A DNA stretch of 48,899 nucleotides from Acidobacteriota bacterium (GTDB taxonomy: Bacteria; Acidobacteriota; Blastocatellia; Pyrinomonadales; Pyrinomonadaceae): positions 1 to 48,899 of the forward strand of contig QHXQ01000048.1 of NCBI GenBank assembly GCA_003223935.1, written 5' to 3'. The notes beneath the pieces were generated by a model that worked only from the letters and a program-made list of their open reading frames with translations, ran no database searches and was not told the DNA's origin. A program made the position numbers and the translations under genes. The first letter of the stretch is position 1. The number at the start of each line of letters is the position of its first letter. Of the stretch, positions 26,108-35,373 are shown one piece after another.

Positions 26108-26935
26108 GTGAGTCAGCGCGACGCCGAAAAAGAGTTAGCTTATTTGCACGACTTGTACGTCGCTCCGGATTGGGGCGAGCGGTTCGCGGAGTTGATTGAC
26201 GAGCACGTGACGCTGCCGAAAGAGGGCGCGGCGCTCTACGTCGCGGCGGGCACGGGCGGGCATGCGCTGGCGTTGCAGGAGCGTGCGGGCAAGGATGTGA
26301 CGTTCATCGGTATGGACGAGAGCGAGGAGCGTCTGGCGTTGGCGCGAGCGAAGTCGGCGGCGGCGAAGTTGGGCGCGCAGACAGAGTTTCGTGTGACGCA
26401 GCTTGAGGCGTTGGACTTTGAAGATGATCAATTTGCTCTAGTCGTCGGCGATGCTTCGCTCGTCGCGCCGGAGCGGCTGCCGGAGATTTTGGCGGAGATG
26501 GTCAGAGTGGCTGCGCCCGGCGGTACGGTTGCGTTGAACCTGCCGACTGCTTCGAGCTTTGGCGAGTTCTTTTCGATCTATTGGGAGGCGCTCAGCAACA
26601 TAGACCTGCTCGCGGAAGCGCCGCTTGTCGAGCATCTGATCACAGAACTGCCGACCATCACAGATATTGAACAGTTGGCGACGCGCGAAGGGCTGAACGA
26701 GGTGCAGTCGTGGACGAACATCGAAGAGTTCGATTATGCTTCGGGCACAGAGTTCTTAAACGCGCCGCTCGTGAAAGATTTTCTGCTGCGCAGGTGGTTC
26801 GAGCCAATTGCGAATGAAGAGATTCACGCGCGTGTGCTCGCAGAGATCAAGCGGATCATTGATGAAGAAAGGCACGACGGCGAGTTTGCGCTCTCGATTA
26901 AGGCCACACTCGTCGTCGGGCAGAAAGTCATTTGA
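26108..26935 (+). CDS. Class I SAM-dependent methyltransferase
   Basis: The 275-residue product has SAM-binding motif I as ALYVAAGTGGHALALQERAG, followed by FIGMDESEERLALAR (motif II acidic residue) and VVGDASLVAPERLPEILAEM (motif III/IV region). A C-terminal helical extension follows. The GTG start at 26108 lies six bases after the rarA stop, and AAGGATGA precedes it within the end of rarA, so the two are co-transcribed. The substrate is not evident. Confidence 0.85.
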   Translation: MSQRDAEKELAYLHDLYVAPDWGERFAELIDEHVTLPKEGAALYVAAGTGGHALALQERAGKDVTFIGMDESEERLALARAKSAAAKLGAQTEFRVTQLEALDFEDDQFALVVGDASLVAPERLPEILAEMVRVAAPGGTVALNLPTASSFGEFFSIYWEALSNIDLLAEAPLVEHLITELPTITDIEQLATREGLNEVQSWTNIEEFDYASGTEFLNAPLVKDFLLRRWFEPIANEEIHARVLAEIKRIIDEERHDGEFALSIKATLVVGQKVI

Positions 26936-27063
26936 CGAATACGGTTTTCGCGCCGGATGTGGAAATCGGTGGCAATTATGCGTTTTCTTTGATCACCCCT
27001 TGAGATGTTTTCGTGCCCCGTCGTGCGGGATCGTGTCGGCCTGAAAACTAAGGAGAAACAAAG

Positions 27064-28047
27064 ATGCTCTCAAGCAAGCGCGCTATCGTGATCGTCTCCG
27101 CCCTGCTGTTACTCGTCGGCTTCGCGGCGGCGCAAAAGAGACGCAAGACGGTTGACGTCGTGCCCAATCCGCCGACGGTGAATCTCACCGCCGATGCCGC
27201 GACCGTCACGCTCTGTCCGCGCGACGAGACGCAAGGCGTGGGGCGCGTGCAACTCAACGCCAATGCGACCTCGCCCGACGGATTGCCTCTGCGCTACACG
27301 TGGAAGACGACTGGCGGGCGCGTCGTCGGTGATGGCGCAAACACCGTCTGGGATTTGACGGGCGCTACGCCCGGCAGCTACGTCGCATCGGTCGAAGTCA
27401 CGAGCGGCGATGCGCGCTGCACAGCCTTTGCGACGATTCCGGTCGCTGTGGTCGAGTGCCCGCCCTTGCGTGAGGTCTGTCCGAACATCTCGATCAACTG
27501 CCCGGACTCCGTGCGGGTCGGCGCGCCGCTCACCTTCTCCGCCGATGTCAACGGCGGCACGCCGGGCGCGCAAGCTTCTTATAACTGGACGGTCTCGGCC
27601 GGCACGATCACGAGCGGTCAAGGCACGCCTTCGATCACTGTCTCCACGGCCGGCCTCGGCGGGCAAGACGTGCGCGCCACGCTGGCCGTTAACGGCTATA
27701 CCGGTTTGAACTGCACCGCTTCTTGTTCGACGCCGGTGCAGGTCGAGCGCATCAAGCCGCGTAAGTTTGACGAGATCGGCAACGTCGCGCGCAACGACGA
27801 GAAGGCGCGGCTCGACATCTTCGCCGCCGAGCTACAGAATGATCCGCGCTCTGCCGGTTACATCATCGCCACGGGCGGCAAACCGGGCGAGGCGCAGAGG
27901 CGCGTCAGCGACGCGAAGGGTTATCTGGTCAATACACGCGGGATGGACGCGAGCCGCATCGTAACTTTGACGGGCCGGACTGGCGGCGACATACGAATCG
28001 AGTTCTGGCTCGTGCCGCCGGGCGCAGAAGCGCCGACGCCGCAATAA
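27064..28047 (+). CDS. Secreted PKD-like / OmpA-like domain protein
   Basis: The 327-residue protein begins with a signal peptide (AIVIVSALLLLVGFAAAQ). Two PKD/Ig-like regions follow: residues about 40-130 (PLRYTWKTTGGRVVGDGANT) and about 145-225 (ASYNWTVSAGTITSGQGTPS). A C-terminal OmpA-like domain contains FDEIGNVARNDEKARLDIFA and GYIIATGGKPGEAQ, then VNTRGMDASRIVTLTGRTGG. Peptidoglycan anchoring is expected for OmpA-like domains, but the arginine and aspartate ligands are only approximately placed here. AAGGAG precedes the ATG. A perfect terminator follows. Confidence 0.88.
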   Translation: MLSSKRAIVIVSALLLLVGFAAAQKRRKTVDVVPNPPTVNLTADAATVTLCPRDETQGVGRVQLNANATSPDGLPLRYTWKTTGGRVVGDGANTVWDLTGATPGSYVASVEVTSGDARCTAFATIPVAVVECPPLREVCPNISINCPDSVRVGAPLTFSADVNGGTPGAQASYNWTVSAGTITSGQGTPSITVSTAGLGGQDVRATLAVNGYTGLNCTASCSTPVQVERIKPRKFDEIGNVARNDEKARLDIFAAELQNDPRSAGYIIATGGKPGEAQRRVSDAKGYLVNTRGMDASRIVTLTGRTGGDIRIEFWLVPPGAEAPTPQ

Positions 28048-28097
28048 TAGAACAGAGCGATCTGTGGTCGTTGAGCTTTAAGCTTAGTTCACACAAA

Positions 28098-28136
28098 AAG
28101 GCGACGCGCTTATAATGCGCGTCGCCTTCGTTCTTT
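28098..28136. terminator. Terminator between the PKD/OmpA-like gene and tatA
   Basis: AAGGCGACGCGC (28098-28109) pairs perfectly with GCGCGTCGCCTT (28117-28128) over a seven-base loop. A T-rich tract follows on the plus strand and an A-run precedes it, so it can serve both convergent genes. Confidence 0.88.
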
Positions 28137-28148
28137 TTATCTCGTCTT

Positions 28149-28472
28149 TTACGTGCGCGGGTTCGACTTCTCTTCGGTCGCGCGCTTTGCGGCGGCTCGT
28201 CGTCGTGCTTCCTCAAACAGCGCTTCATCGTCAACCGCAGTCAACTCGGCCGGCGGCGCGCTCGTGGCTTCGCCTTTGTTCAACTGCTTACGTTGATCCG
28301 CCTCAGCTTCGCCCTCTTCGATCCCTTCACGGAAGGCGCGCTTGCTCTGCCCCAAAGCCTTCGCCAACTGCGGCAGACGGCTGCCGCCGAACAACAGAAA
28401 GATCGCGGCCAGAATAATGATCCAGATCAACGGATTTTCCGGTACGCCGAATAGCAATATGTGATTCAACAT
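28149..28472 (-). CDS. tatA: Sec-independent protein translocase TatA/TatE family
   Basis: TatA forms the variable pore of the twin-arginine export system. The 107-residue product shows the short N-terminal membrane helix (PLIWIIILAAIFLLFGGSRL), the FGGSRLPQLAKALGQS hinge and amphipathic helix, and a charged, disordered tail. No tatC or tatB lies in the window. The tail is longer and more acidic than usual, which is common. Confidence 0.9.
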   Translation of the reverse strand: MLNHILLFGVPENPLIWIIILAAIFLLFGGSRLPQLAKALGQSKRAFREGIEEGEAEADQRKQLNKGEATSAPPAELTAVDDEALFEEARRRAAAKRATEEKSNPRT

Positions 28473-28513
28473 AACTTTCTCCTATCAACTCTTTTGACGT
28501 CTAAACGCGCTCG

Positions 28514-29047
28514 TTAGTTCGACTCTTCCGCGTTCGATTCAAAAAACAGATACTTGCGCCAAGTCTCGTCCGCGCGGCCAAGATAGCGCATGATCTGGCG
28601 ATTGACGTGCAGCGAGAACCCACGCGGGCGGCGTACAAGGTGCATCCCCGCCTCTTCCGGCGTGCGGTTGCCCTTGCGATGATTGCAACGCTTGCAGCAC
28701 GCGACCAGATTATCCCAAGTGCTCTCGCCGCCGCGCGAACGTGGCAGCACGTGGTCGAGCGTTAGCTCCGACGGCGGCAGTTGCCGGTTGCAATACTGGC
28801 ACGTCGAATGATCGCGCAGCAGAATGTTTTTGCGCGAGAGCGAGCGGTGCTTGAACGGAATGTGTATGTACTCGGTCAGGCGTATGACCGAAGGCGCGTG
28901 CATCGTCACCCGCGCCGAATGGAGCATGTGCCCGTTGTGCTCCTCCATCCGCGCCACGCCTTTAAAGATCAACACCACCGCGCGCCGCTCTGTACAAACA
29001 TTGATCGGCTCGAACGAGGCATTCAGGACTAAGACACGTCCAGTCAT
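28514..29047 (-). CDS. HNH endonuclease family protein
   Basis: The 177-residue product contains an HNH fold with a zinc-binding CxxC pair: [40 protein letters not shown]. The N-terminal part ([20 protein letters not shown]) is characteristic of the 5-methylcytosine-restriction-like HNH proteins found next to housekeeping genes. I start at the ATG at 29047. A further upstream in-frame ATG extends into a heptamer repeat and would encode the repeat-derived VTCHLSLVT, so I reject it. Confidence 0.88.
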   Translation of the reverse strand: MTGRVLVLNASFEPINVCTERRAVVLIFKGVARMEEHNGHMLHSARVTMHAPSVIRLTEYIHIPFKHRSLSRKNILLRDHSTCQYCNRQLPPSELTLDHVLPRSRGGESTWDNLVACCKRCNHRKGNRTPEEAGMHLVRRPRGFSLHVNRQIMRYLGRADETWRKYLFFESNAEESN

Positions 29048-29065
29048 CTTGCTATCAAATACTAC

Positions 29066-29096
29066 AGTGACAAGTGACAAGTGACAAGTGACAAGT
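29066..29096. repeat. Heptamer element, GTGACAA family (one good arm)
   Basis: Four tandem GTGACAA units sit just upstream of the HNH gene start. A partial opposite arm (AACTTGTTACTCG at about 29180-29192) overlaps the stop of the prolyl iminopeptidase gene, with about 85 bases of unrelated sequence between. Confidence 0.75.
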
Positions 29097-29185
29097 TGCT
29101 GAACCGGGTTGAGCGCTGCCACAAAAACCGGCTTTGCCCCCTGATTTTATGCGGCTTTCGCGATGTCAGAATGAGTTCTAACTTG

Positions 29186-30139
29186 TTACTCGACACCGTT
29201 TTTGAAGCGGTCAGTTGCGGCGACGAGGGCGCTACGGATGCCGGGTTCGAGGGCGGAGTGACCTGCATCGGCGATGATCTGGAAGTCGGCTTCGGGCCAT
29301 GCCCGATGCAGTTCCCATGCGCTCATGATGGGGCAGACCACGTCGTAGCGCCCTTGCACGATGACGGCCGGGATGTGGCGGATCGCTCCGACGTGTTCGA
29401 TCAGCCAGTTGTCCGTCTCGAAGAAGGCGTTGTGCGTGAAGTAGTGACATTCGATGCGCGCGAAGGCGAGCGCGAACTCGTCTTCGGCATAGTGCTCGAT
29501 GAACATCGGATCGGGAAATAGTTTCGAGGTGCTGCCTTCCCAAATGCTCCAAGCGCGCGCAGCCTCCGAGCGCACCCGTGGGTCTTCGCTCGTCAGTCTT
29601 TGGTAGTAGGCGCGCACCAAGTCGTGGCGCTCGGCTTCGGGGATGGCCGCGAGATACTGTTCCCACACGTCCGGGAAGATCGCGCTCGCGCCCTCTTGAT
29701 AGAACCAGCGAATCTCTTTCGGCCGGCACAAGAAGATGCCGCGCAGAACGAGCGAGCGCACGCGCGCGGGATGCGTCTCGGCGTAGGCGAGCGCAAGCGT
29801 ACTGCCCCACGAGCCGCCGAACACTTGCCAACTCTCGATCTGCAAATGCTCGCGCAGCCGCTCGATGTCCTCTACGAGATGCCACGTCGTATTCTCTTCG
29901 AGGCTCGCGTGCGGCGTGCTCTTGCCCGAACCGCGTTGATCAATAAGCACGATGCGGTAAGTCTGTGGATCGAAGAAGCGACGATAATCCGGCACTGTGC
30001 CGCCGCCGGGGCCGCCGTGCAGAAAGACGACTGGCTGCCCGTCTGCGTTGCCGCTCTGCTCGTAGTAGAGCGTGTGCACCGGCGAGACCGGCAGCATGCC
30101 TTCATCGTAAGGCTCAATCGTAGGATAGAGGTCTCTCAT
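29186..30139 (-). CDS. pip: Prolyl iminopeptidase
   Basis: The enzyme removes N-terminal proline from peptides. The 317-residue product has HGGPGGGTVPDYRRFFD near residue 40, the nucleophile elbow GGSWGSTLALAYAETHP with Ser as catalytic residue, the acid in QGRYDVVCP, and the catalytic His in DAGHSALEPG. The cap domain contains DVWEQYLAAIPEAERHDLV. All family motifs look intact. The 5' side carries a compound heptamer element. Confidence 0.93.
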   Translation of the reverse strand: MRDLYPTIEPYDEGMLPVSPVHTLYYEQSGNADGQPVVFLHGGPGGGTVPDYRRFFDPQTYRIVLIDQRGSGKSTPHASLEENTTWHLVEDIERLREHLQIESWQVFGGSWGSTLALAYAETHPARVRSLVLRGIFLCRPKEIRWFYQEGASAIFPDVWEQYLAAIPEAERHDLVRAYYQRLTSEDPRVRSEAARAWSIWEGSTSKLFPDPMFIEHYAEDEFALAFARIECHYFTHNAFFETDNWLIEHVGAIRHIPAVIVQGRYDVVCPIMSAWELHRAWPEADFQIIADAGHSALEPGIRSALVAATDRFKNGVE

Positions 30140-30152
30140 GCAGACATCATAC

Positions 30153-30263
30153 AGAGGTCAGAGGTAAGAGGCTAGAAGTTAGAAAGAGTTCAAGGTTCAA
30201 AGTTTAAGGTTCAAAGTTCCAAGTCAACAGCAAACTTGAACCTTAAACTTTGAACCTTGAACT
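30153..30263. repeat. Compound heptamer element: GAGGTCA plus GTTCAAR families
   Basis: A short GAGGTCA/GAGGTAA array (30153-30185) is followed by GTTCAAG, GTTCAAA, GTTTAAG, GTTCAAA units (about 30188-30220). Their inverted counterparts CTTGAAC, CTTAAAC and TTTGAAC follow at about 30234-30263. It fills the gap between pip and comF. Confidence 0.85.
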
Positions 30264-30268
30264 CTGCC

Positions 30269-31015
30269 TTATGCCCTTGCCACCGTCAACACAAACACAT
30301 CCGCCGCGCCTGCTTCTTTGAGCGCGTGGGCGCAAGCGGCGACGGTTGCGCCGGTGGTGAAGACATCGTCAATCAACAGGACACGCTCGCCTGCGATGAG
30401 GCGCGGGCGTGTGACTTGAAAAGCGGCTGCGACCGTCTCGTGGCGGGCGCGTGCGTCCATGCCTGCGCGATGTTGTGGCGTGTGCGTGATGCGCGCGCAA
30501 CTCCATTCGTCGAGCGGCAAACCCGTCTGCTGTGCCAACGCACGCGCGAGCAACGTCGCTTGATTGAAGCCGCGCTCGCGTTCGCGCTCTGGATGAAGCG
30601 GCACGGGCGCGATGAGCGTCGCCGCGTCGAGCGGCGGTCGGCGTTGTGTGGCGCACAGCAGCCGCGCCAAACGTGCGCCGACGTGGGCTTCACGCTTCAA
30701 CGTCAAGACCGATGCGCGCAAAGCGCCTTCGTACATGCCGATGGCGCGCGCCGACGTGTAGGCTGCCGCGTCGCAGCGCCGGCAACGCACACTCTCGCGC
30801 TCGTCCGCCGTCACCTCGCCGAGCGCCAACGCGCCGCACTTCCAACAGCAAGTTTCCGCGCCCGTGAAGATGCGCGTCTGTTGCCAACACGCCGCGCACG
30901 CGGGCGCATCTGCGCGCCGCTCAACATGCCCGTCGTCACACGCCGCGCATGCCTGCGGATAAAGCAGCGCAAGCGTTGCATCGTAGAGTTTATCGAGTTG
31001 CCGTGCGAGCAACAT
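30269..31015 (-). CDS. comF: ComF family phosphoribosyltransferase-like protein
   Basis: ComF proteins are associated with DNA uptake. The 248-residue product begins with two zinc-finger-like CxxC clusters (YPQACAACDDGHVERR, APACAACWQQ, CCWKCGAL). It ends with a phosphoribosyltransferase motif, GERVLLIDDVFTTGATVAAC. The start at 31015 (MLLARQLDKLYDATL) is the family start; a longer upstream frame runs through the terminator of the previous gene and is rejected. Confidence 0.9.
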   Translation of the reverse strand: MLLARQLDKLYDATLALLYPQACAACDDGHVERRADAPACAACWQQTRIFTGAETCCWKCGALALGEVTADERESVRCRRCDAAAYTSARAIGMYEGALRASVLTLKREAHVGARLARLLCATQRRPPLDAATLIAPVPLHPERERERGFNQATLLARALAQQTGLPLDEWSCARITHTPQHRAGMDARARHETVAAAFQVTRPRLIAGERVLLIDDVFTTGATVAACAHALKEAGAADVFVLTVARA

Positions 31016-31035
31016 AGCGCGAGAGCATACACGAA

Positions 31036-31074
31036 AAAGCCTCCCGACTCGAACAATTCGAGCCGGGAGGCTTT
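31036..31074 (-). terminator. Rho-independent terminator after the DksA/TraR-like gene
   Basis: AAAGCCTCCCG-CTCGAA pairs with TTCGAG-CGGGAGGCTTT over a CAA loop with one internal mismatch. On the minus strand a TTTTT tract follows. It separates the DksA-like gene from comF. Confidence 0.9.
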
Positions 31075-31101
31075 CATTATACCAACCTGCGTTCGTGACC
31101 T

Positions 31102-31470
31102 TTATTCTTCGTCTTGGTTCAACAAACCGCGCTCTTGCAAATCCTGACACTTGAGACAGTAGCGCGCCCACGGCACGGCTTCCAGCCGCTTCTCCTGCAC
31201 CTGCTCGCCGCAGTTGACGCACTCGCCAAACTCGCCCGCTTCGATCCGCGCTAACGCTTCGTCAATCAACTCAAGTAGCCGGCGGTCGTTCGCTGACATC
31301 GAGATCAGCAGTTCTTTGGTGTAAGCGTTCGCCGCCATGTCGGCCGGGTCCTGCGTCGCTTCGAGGTCGCGCTCGCGGCTCGACATCTCGGCTTCCGTGA
31401 CCTGCCGGAACAGACCTTCACGGCGTCCCAGCAGCCGGTCACGATAGGTCTTCATTTTTCTTTTATCCAT
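31102..31470 (-). CDS. DksA/TraR-type zinc-finger protein
   Basis: The 122-residue product has a coiled-coil N-terminal half ([20 protein letters not shown]) with the acidic-tip-like [17 protein letters not shown]4 zinc finger follows: [20 protein letters not shown], then [12 protein letters not shown]. This is the DksA/TraR pattern; such proteins modulate RNA polymerase together with ppGpp. The start is taken at [11 protein letters not shown] (31470); MKTYRD at 31455 is also possible, and the ORF track's earlier start is not supported. Confidence 0.87.
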   Translation of the reverse strand: MDKRKMKTYRDRLLGRREGLFRQVTEAEMSSRERDLEATQDPADMAANAYTKELLISMSANDRRLLELIDEALARIEAGEFGECVNCGEQVQEKRLEAVPWARYCLKCQDLQERGLLNQDEE

Positions 31471-31564
31471 CTTCTCTGTTGCCCTTTCACACCCCACTTG
31501 TTCTATCTGCCAAGCTCAATCCGTGAGACTTCGGCAAACTTACGCGCAGGCACTACGGGCCAGT

Positions 31565-32026
31565 TCACTTCTGGTACGGCAGCCCGCGCGTGATCGTATA
31601 AGCGCGATAGAGTTGCTCGACCAACAAGACGCGCGCCAACTCGTGTGTCAGCGTCAAACGCGACAGAGACCAATGCGCGCCCGCCCGCGCTTTCAACTCC
31701 GGCGCGACGCCGAGATGGCCGCCGACGACGAACGCAACCTCCTTCAGCCCGCGCATCTGCCAACGCTCCAACTCCGTCGCCAACTCCGGCGAACTCCACG
31801 CGCGCCCTGCAACATCAAGCAGCACAACGTAAGCATCCACCCGCAACGCATCGGTGATCCGCTTGCTCTCTTCTGTCAAAATTGCCCGCTCGTCCGTCGC
31901 CGCGCTCTCGCGCAACTCCGTTACTTCGCAATGCACAAACCGCGCGAGCCGGCCCATGTAATCGTCCACGAGCGCGCGCACATGCTCGTTTCGCGTCTTG
32001 CCGATCCAGACGAGCCGCAGCCGCAC
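31565..32026 (-). CDS. rlmH: 23S rRNA m3-pseudouridine1915 methyltransferase RlmH
   Basis: RlmH methylates pseudouridine 1915 in helix 69 of 23S rRNA on assembled 70S ribosomes. The 153-residue product has the SPOUT knot: VLLDVAGRAWSSPELA, AFVVGGHLGVAPELK and SLSRLTLTHELARVLLVEQL, ending YRAYTITRGLPYQK. The start codon is GTG, three bases after the stop of the sigma54 activator, with GGAGG a few bases upstream within that gene. Translational coupling is likely. Confidence 0.95.
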   Translation of the reverse strand: MRLRLVWIGKTRNEHVRALVDDYMGRLARFVHCEVTELRESAATDERAILTEESKRITDALRVDAYVVLLDVAGRAWSSPELATELERWQMRGLKEVAFVVGGHLGVAPELKARAGAHWSLSRLTLTHELARVLLVEQLYRAYTITRGLPYQK

Positions 32027-32029
32027 TGC

Positions 32030-32959
32030 TCAAACCTCCAAGCCGTAGCGCGCGATCTTCTCGTAGAGATTCTTGCGGCTGATGCCAAGCGCGCGCGCCG
32101 CCGCCGACTTGTTGCCGCGCATCGCAGCCAATGTCTCGGCGATGTACTCGGCTTCAAGCTCTGCGAGCGTCGGCCGACGTGCGCGGCGGCTTTGCAGCGC
32201 GGCGGCTGTGCGCACAGCCTCCGGCAGATCGCTCACTTCGATGCGCTCGTCCTCACAGACGATCACGGCCCGTTCTAAGACGTGCGCAAGCTCGCGAACG
32301 TTGCCGGGCCATTCATAGCTTTCGAGCAGCGCGAGCGCGGCGCGGCTCAGTTGCCGCGCTGCCCGCCCGTGCTTCACGGCATAAGCTTTCGAGAACTGCC
32401 GCGCAAGCTGCGCCACGTCCTCATGCCGTTCGCGCAAGGGGGGTACATGGATGCGGACGACGTTCAAACGGAAAAAGAGATCGGGCCGGAACGCGCGCCG
32501 CCGGACGGCATCGTCCAAGTCAACGTTCGTCAAAGCGACGAGCCGCGCGTCCACGCGCACCGTGCGTCGCCCGCCCAGACGCTCGAACTCGCGCCGCTCG
32601 ATGACGCGCAACAGTTTCGCCTGCGCGTCCGTTGAAAGATGCGCGATCTCATCGAGCACGAGCGTGCCTCTGTGCGCGGCTTCGAGCCGGCCCGGTTTGG
32701 CTTGCGTCGCACCGGTGAACGCGCCACGCTCATAGCCGAACAACTCCGCTTCGAGCAACTCGTTGGGCAACGCCGCGCAGTCAATCTTGACGAATGACTG
32801 CCGCGCGCGCCGCGACTGCCGATGAATAAAGAGCGCGAGTGCGTCTTTGCCCGCGCCCGACTCGCCCGTGACGAGGACGTTCGCGTCCGTCTCAGCGACG
32901 CGACTTGCGAGCCGCACCGCCTCGCGCATCGCCGCCGATTGCGCGATCAGTTCGCTCAC
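32030..32959 (-). CDS. Sigma54-interacting AAA+ transcriptional activator without sensor domain
   Basis: The 309-residue product is an AAA+ bacterial enhancer-binding protein: Walker [14 protein letters not shown] (31-43), GAFTGA loop intact (79-84, the sigma54-contact motif), Walker [12 protein letters not shown], sensor/arginine region [20 protein letters not shown], and a Fis-type C-terminal helix-turn-helix ([20 protein letters not shown]). There is no receiver, PAS or GAF domain: only about 20 residues precede the AAA+ core. The GTG start overlaps the rsfS TGA (GTGA), and rlmH follows after three bases, so it is embedded in the ribosome-assembly operon. How its activity is switched is unknown. 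Confidence 0.9.
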   Translation of the reverse strand: MSELIAQSAAMREAVRLASRVAETDANVLVTGESGAGKDALALFIHRQSRRARQSFVKIDCAALPNELLEAELFGYERGAFTGATQAKPGRLEAAHRGTLVLDEIAHLSTDAQAKLLRVIERREFERLGGRRTVRVDARLVALTNVDLDDAVRRRAFRPDLFFRLNVVRIHVPPLRERHEDVAQLARQFSKAYAVKHGRAARQLSRAALALLESYEWPGNVRELAHVLERAVIVCEDERIEVSDLPEAVRTAAALQSRRARRPTLAELEAEYIAETLAAMRGNKSAAARALGISRKNLYEKIARYGLEV

Positions 32960-33438
32960 GATTCGTGTCTCAAAGAACTGTCGGCTTCGCCGCGCAATTC
33001 GGGCGGCAACTCGACGCGCACCGCGTCGCGCCACAGCCGCTCAAGATCGTAGAAGCGTCGCGCCTTGTCGTCGAAGACGTGGACAACAAAGTCGCCGTAA
33101 TCCAACAGCACCCACTCGGCCGTCTTGTAGCCTTCGATACGCGCGGGGCGCGTGCCCTCTTGCTTGAGGCGCGCCTCGATCTCGTCGGCGATGGCCTGCA
33201 CCTGGCGCTGGTTTGTGCCGCTCGTGATCAAAAAACAGTCTGTGAAACTGGACAACTCGCGCAGATCGAGTACGACCGGCGCGAGCGCCTTCTTGTCGCT
33301 TGCAGCCTGGAGCGCGGTCGTGACGCTCGGATCGAGTGCCGGTGTCTTGTCCGCTGCCTGCTGTTCAGCTTGTTCGGCGCGCGTACGTTTAGTCGTCGTG
33401 CGCCGGTTGCTCTTCGACGTTGTTTCGTTCACTGTCAT
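32956..33438 (-). CDS. rsfS: Ribosomal silencing factor RsfS
   Basis: RsfS binds uL14 and blocks subunit joining under starvation. The domain from about residue 45 shows [56 protein letters not shown] and [13 protein letters not shown], all characteristic. The N-terminal 44 residues ([20 protein letters not shown]) are a charged, low-complexity extension absent from many homologs. The gene overlaps nadD by 50 bases at its start and the sigma54 activator by four at its end. The long nadD overlap makes a start further downstream possible. Confidence 0.93.
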   Translation of the reverse strand: MTVNETTSKSNRRTTTKRTRAEQAEQQAADKTPALDPSVTTALQAASDKKALAPVVLDLRELSSFTDCFLITSGTNQRQVQAIADEIEARLKQEGTRPARIEGYKTAEWVLLDYGDFVVHVFDDKARRFYDLERLWRDAVRVELPPELRGEADSSLRHES

Positions 33439-34126
33439 GCGTATTTCTGTAAACCCTATATTTCCTGATGTACTCCGCGACCGCAGGCGGCACGAGTAGC
33501 TCGGCGGCTGCGTTCATCTCACTCGCTCTGGCGAACTGCCGGATCGCCGTGGCCGATACGTCCGACGATACCGCGTCGGTGAAATAGATGCGCGGCTCGC
33601 CCGTCGCCGCCTCAAGCGCAGCCGCTACTTCCGCGCCGGTGCGCCCGCGCAGGTCAACAATGCGCCGCCGCACTTCGTCGGTGACGTGGCCGGTTGCGAG
33701 CGTGTAACCGGGGCGCGTCATCACGATCTGCTCTGTCAAGGCGAGCAGACGCTCCCACTCACGCCACGTCGTGATGTCCGCCCAAGAGTCCGCGCCCATC
33801 ACGAAGAATAGCCGCGCCGACGCGCCGTACTCCGTACGCAAACGCGCCAACGTCTCGACCGTGTAAGGGCGCTCTGGCGCGTCCAACTCGACGGTCGAAA
33901 CTTTCAAGCGCGGCTCGGCCATCGTCGCCAGCACGAGCATGGCGTAGCGATGCAGGGGCGACGCGGGTTGGCGCACGGTGCTGCGTTTGTGCGGCGCGAC
34001 GTGCGCCGGAATGAAAAGAACTTCGTCGAGCGCAAACAATTCCAGCAGTGCCCGCGCGACCGCGATGTGTCCGGCATGCACCGGATCGAACGTTCCACCG
34101 TACAAACCTACTCGCCGCTGCTTCAT
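33389..34126 (-). CDS. nadD: Nicotinate-nucleotide adenylyltransferase
   Basis: NadD makes deamido-NAD from nicotinate mononucleotide and ATP. The 245-residue product has the T/HxGH nucleotidyltransferase motif as [20 protein letters not shown], the HVAPHKRST segment, [20 protein letters not shown], and the C-terminal ISxT-like [12 protein letters not shown] followed by [11 protein letters not shown]. The last about 20 residues ([18 protein letters not shown]) extend beyond the usual end and overlap rsfS. Confidence 0.95.
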   Translation of the reverse strand: MKQRRVGLYGGTFDPVHAGHIAVARALLELFALDEVLFIPAHVAPHKRSTVRQPASPLHRYAMLVLATMAEPRLKVSTVELDAPERPYTVETLARLRTEYGASARLFFVMGADSWADITTWREWERLLALTEQIVMTRPGYTLATGHVTDEVRRRIVDLRGRTGAEVAAALEAATGEPRIYFTDAVSSDVSATAIRQFARASEMNAAAELLVPPAVAEYIRKYRVYRNTHDSERNNVEEQPAHDD

Positions 34127-34276
34127 GAGGCGTGCGCCACATCAACCCCGACTCGCTCGACTGCAAATGAATACGCGGATGCGAGGAGCGCCATCCGCCC
34201 GGGCCAAAATGTTCGGCGCAGTCTGCGCCAAGCGCGTGTGAACGTCAAGCGGCCAAGCGCGCACAAGCGTCAAGAG

Positions 34277-35326
34277 CTAACGCTCCCGCGCCGCCGCCAA
34301 CTCGTCCGACGGCTGCGATTTATTCGTCGCCAACGATGCGAGCGCACGCGCCAACGTCTGCACCAACTCGCGCACGCCTCTGTTCGCCACGGCCGAGATC
34401 GCAAGAAACTCGCGCCCGTCTTGTTCGGCGCGTGCGCGCAGACACGCTAATCTGTCCGGCTCGTCGAGTGCGTCTGTCTTCGTGCCGACGACGATCTGCG
34501 GGCGCTCGGCGAGATGCGGATCGTAGGCGCGCAACTCGCGGTTGATCTTCTCGTAGTCCTCAACCGGATCGCGCCCCGACTGCGAAGAGAGATCAACCAA
34601 GTGCAGCAGCAGCTTCGTCCGTTCGACATGGCGCAGGAAACGATCACCAAGCCCTGCGCCTTCGTGCGCGCCTTCGATGAGGCCGGGAATGTCTGCGACG
34701 ACGAAGGTGCGGAAGTCGCCTAAGTCAACGACGCCGAGATGCGGCTCAAGCGTCGTGAACGGATAGTCGGCGATCTTCGGACGCGCGGCCGAGATGGTCG
34801 AGATCAGAGTTGACTTGCCCGCGTTCGGGAAGCCGACGAGGCCCACGTCCGCGATCAGTTTCAACTCAAGCTGAAACTCGCGCTCTTCGCCGGGGCTGCC
34901 CTCTTGGTGATAGCGCGGCGCGCGGTTGGTCGAAGTCGCAAAGTGCGCGTTGCCGAAGCCGCCGCGCCCGCCACGGGCTGCGAGCCAACGCTGCCCATCC
35001 TCCGTCAGATCGGCCAACTGCTCGCCCGTCTCCGCGTCGAGCACCTGCGTGCCCACAGGCACGCGCACCAATGTGTCTGCGCCTTCGCGGCCTGATCTGT
35101 TCGAGCCTTCGCCGTGCCGGCCGCGCTCGGCGTTGTGTTCAGGGTTGTAGCGTAGGTGCAGGAGCGTGTTGAGCGAATCATCTGCGACGAGCCAGACATC
35201 GCCGCCGCGCCCACCCTCGCCGCCCGAAGGCCCGCCGCGCGGTACGAACTTCTCGCGCCGAAAGGCCGTCACGCCGTTGCCGCCGTGCCCGCCCCGCACA
35301 CGTATCTTGACTCGATCAAGAAACAT
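34277..35326 (-). CDS. obgE: Obg family GTPase CgtA
   Basis: Obg is an essential GTPase in 50S assembly and stress control. The 349-residue product has the glycine-rich Obg fold ([29 protein letters not shown]), G1 [13 protein letters not shown]3 [20 protein letters not shown], and G4 [10 protein letters not shown]. The C-terminal extension is short ([12 protein letters not shown]). It is first in a unit with nadD, rsfS, the sigma54 activator and rlmH. A TATAAT-like promoter lies just upstream. Confidence 0.97.
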   Translation of the reverse strand: MFLDRVKIRVRGGHGGNGVTAFRREKFVPRGGPSGGEGGRGGDVWLVADDSLNTLLHLRYNPEHNAERGRHGEGSNRSGREGADTLVRVPVGTQVLDAETGEQLADLTEDGQRWLAARGGRGGFGNAHFATSTNRAPRYHQEGSPGEEREFQLELKLIADVGLVGFPNAGKSTLISTISAARPKIADYPFTTLEPHLGVVDLGDFRTFVVADIPGLIEGAHEGAGLGDRFLRHVERTKLLLHLVDLSSQSGRDPVEDYEKINRELRAYDPHLAERPQIVVGTKTDALDEPDRLACLRARAEQDGREFLAISAVANRGVRELVQTLARALASLATNKSQPSDELAAARER

Positions 35327-35344
35327 TACAATCCCGCGACCCGC

Positions 35345-35373
35345 ATTAAACTACCCACACACGCGCATGTCAG
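35345..35373 (-). promoter_or_regulatory. Putative promoter of the obg unit
   Basis: On the minus strand CTGACA (35373-35368) and TTTAAT (35350-35345) are separated by exactly 17 bases. Each matches consensus at five of six. The start codon is about 19 bases past the -10 box. The phased GCGC array begins directly upstream. Confidence 0.5.

Noticed and set aside
29048..29122. N-terminal extension of the HNH protein
   Set aside because: It is translated from GTGACAA repeats ([10 protein letters not shown]) and precedes a normal family start at 29047.
29066..30263. Heptamer arrays as a CRISPR array
   Set aside because: Units are 7 bp without spacers and form inverted arms; no cas gene is present.
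31016..31222. N-terminal extension of ComF
   Set aside because: It would read through a strong terminator and the upstream DksA-like gene in another frame; the family start is at 31015.
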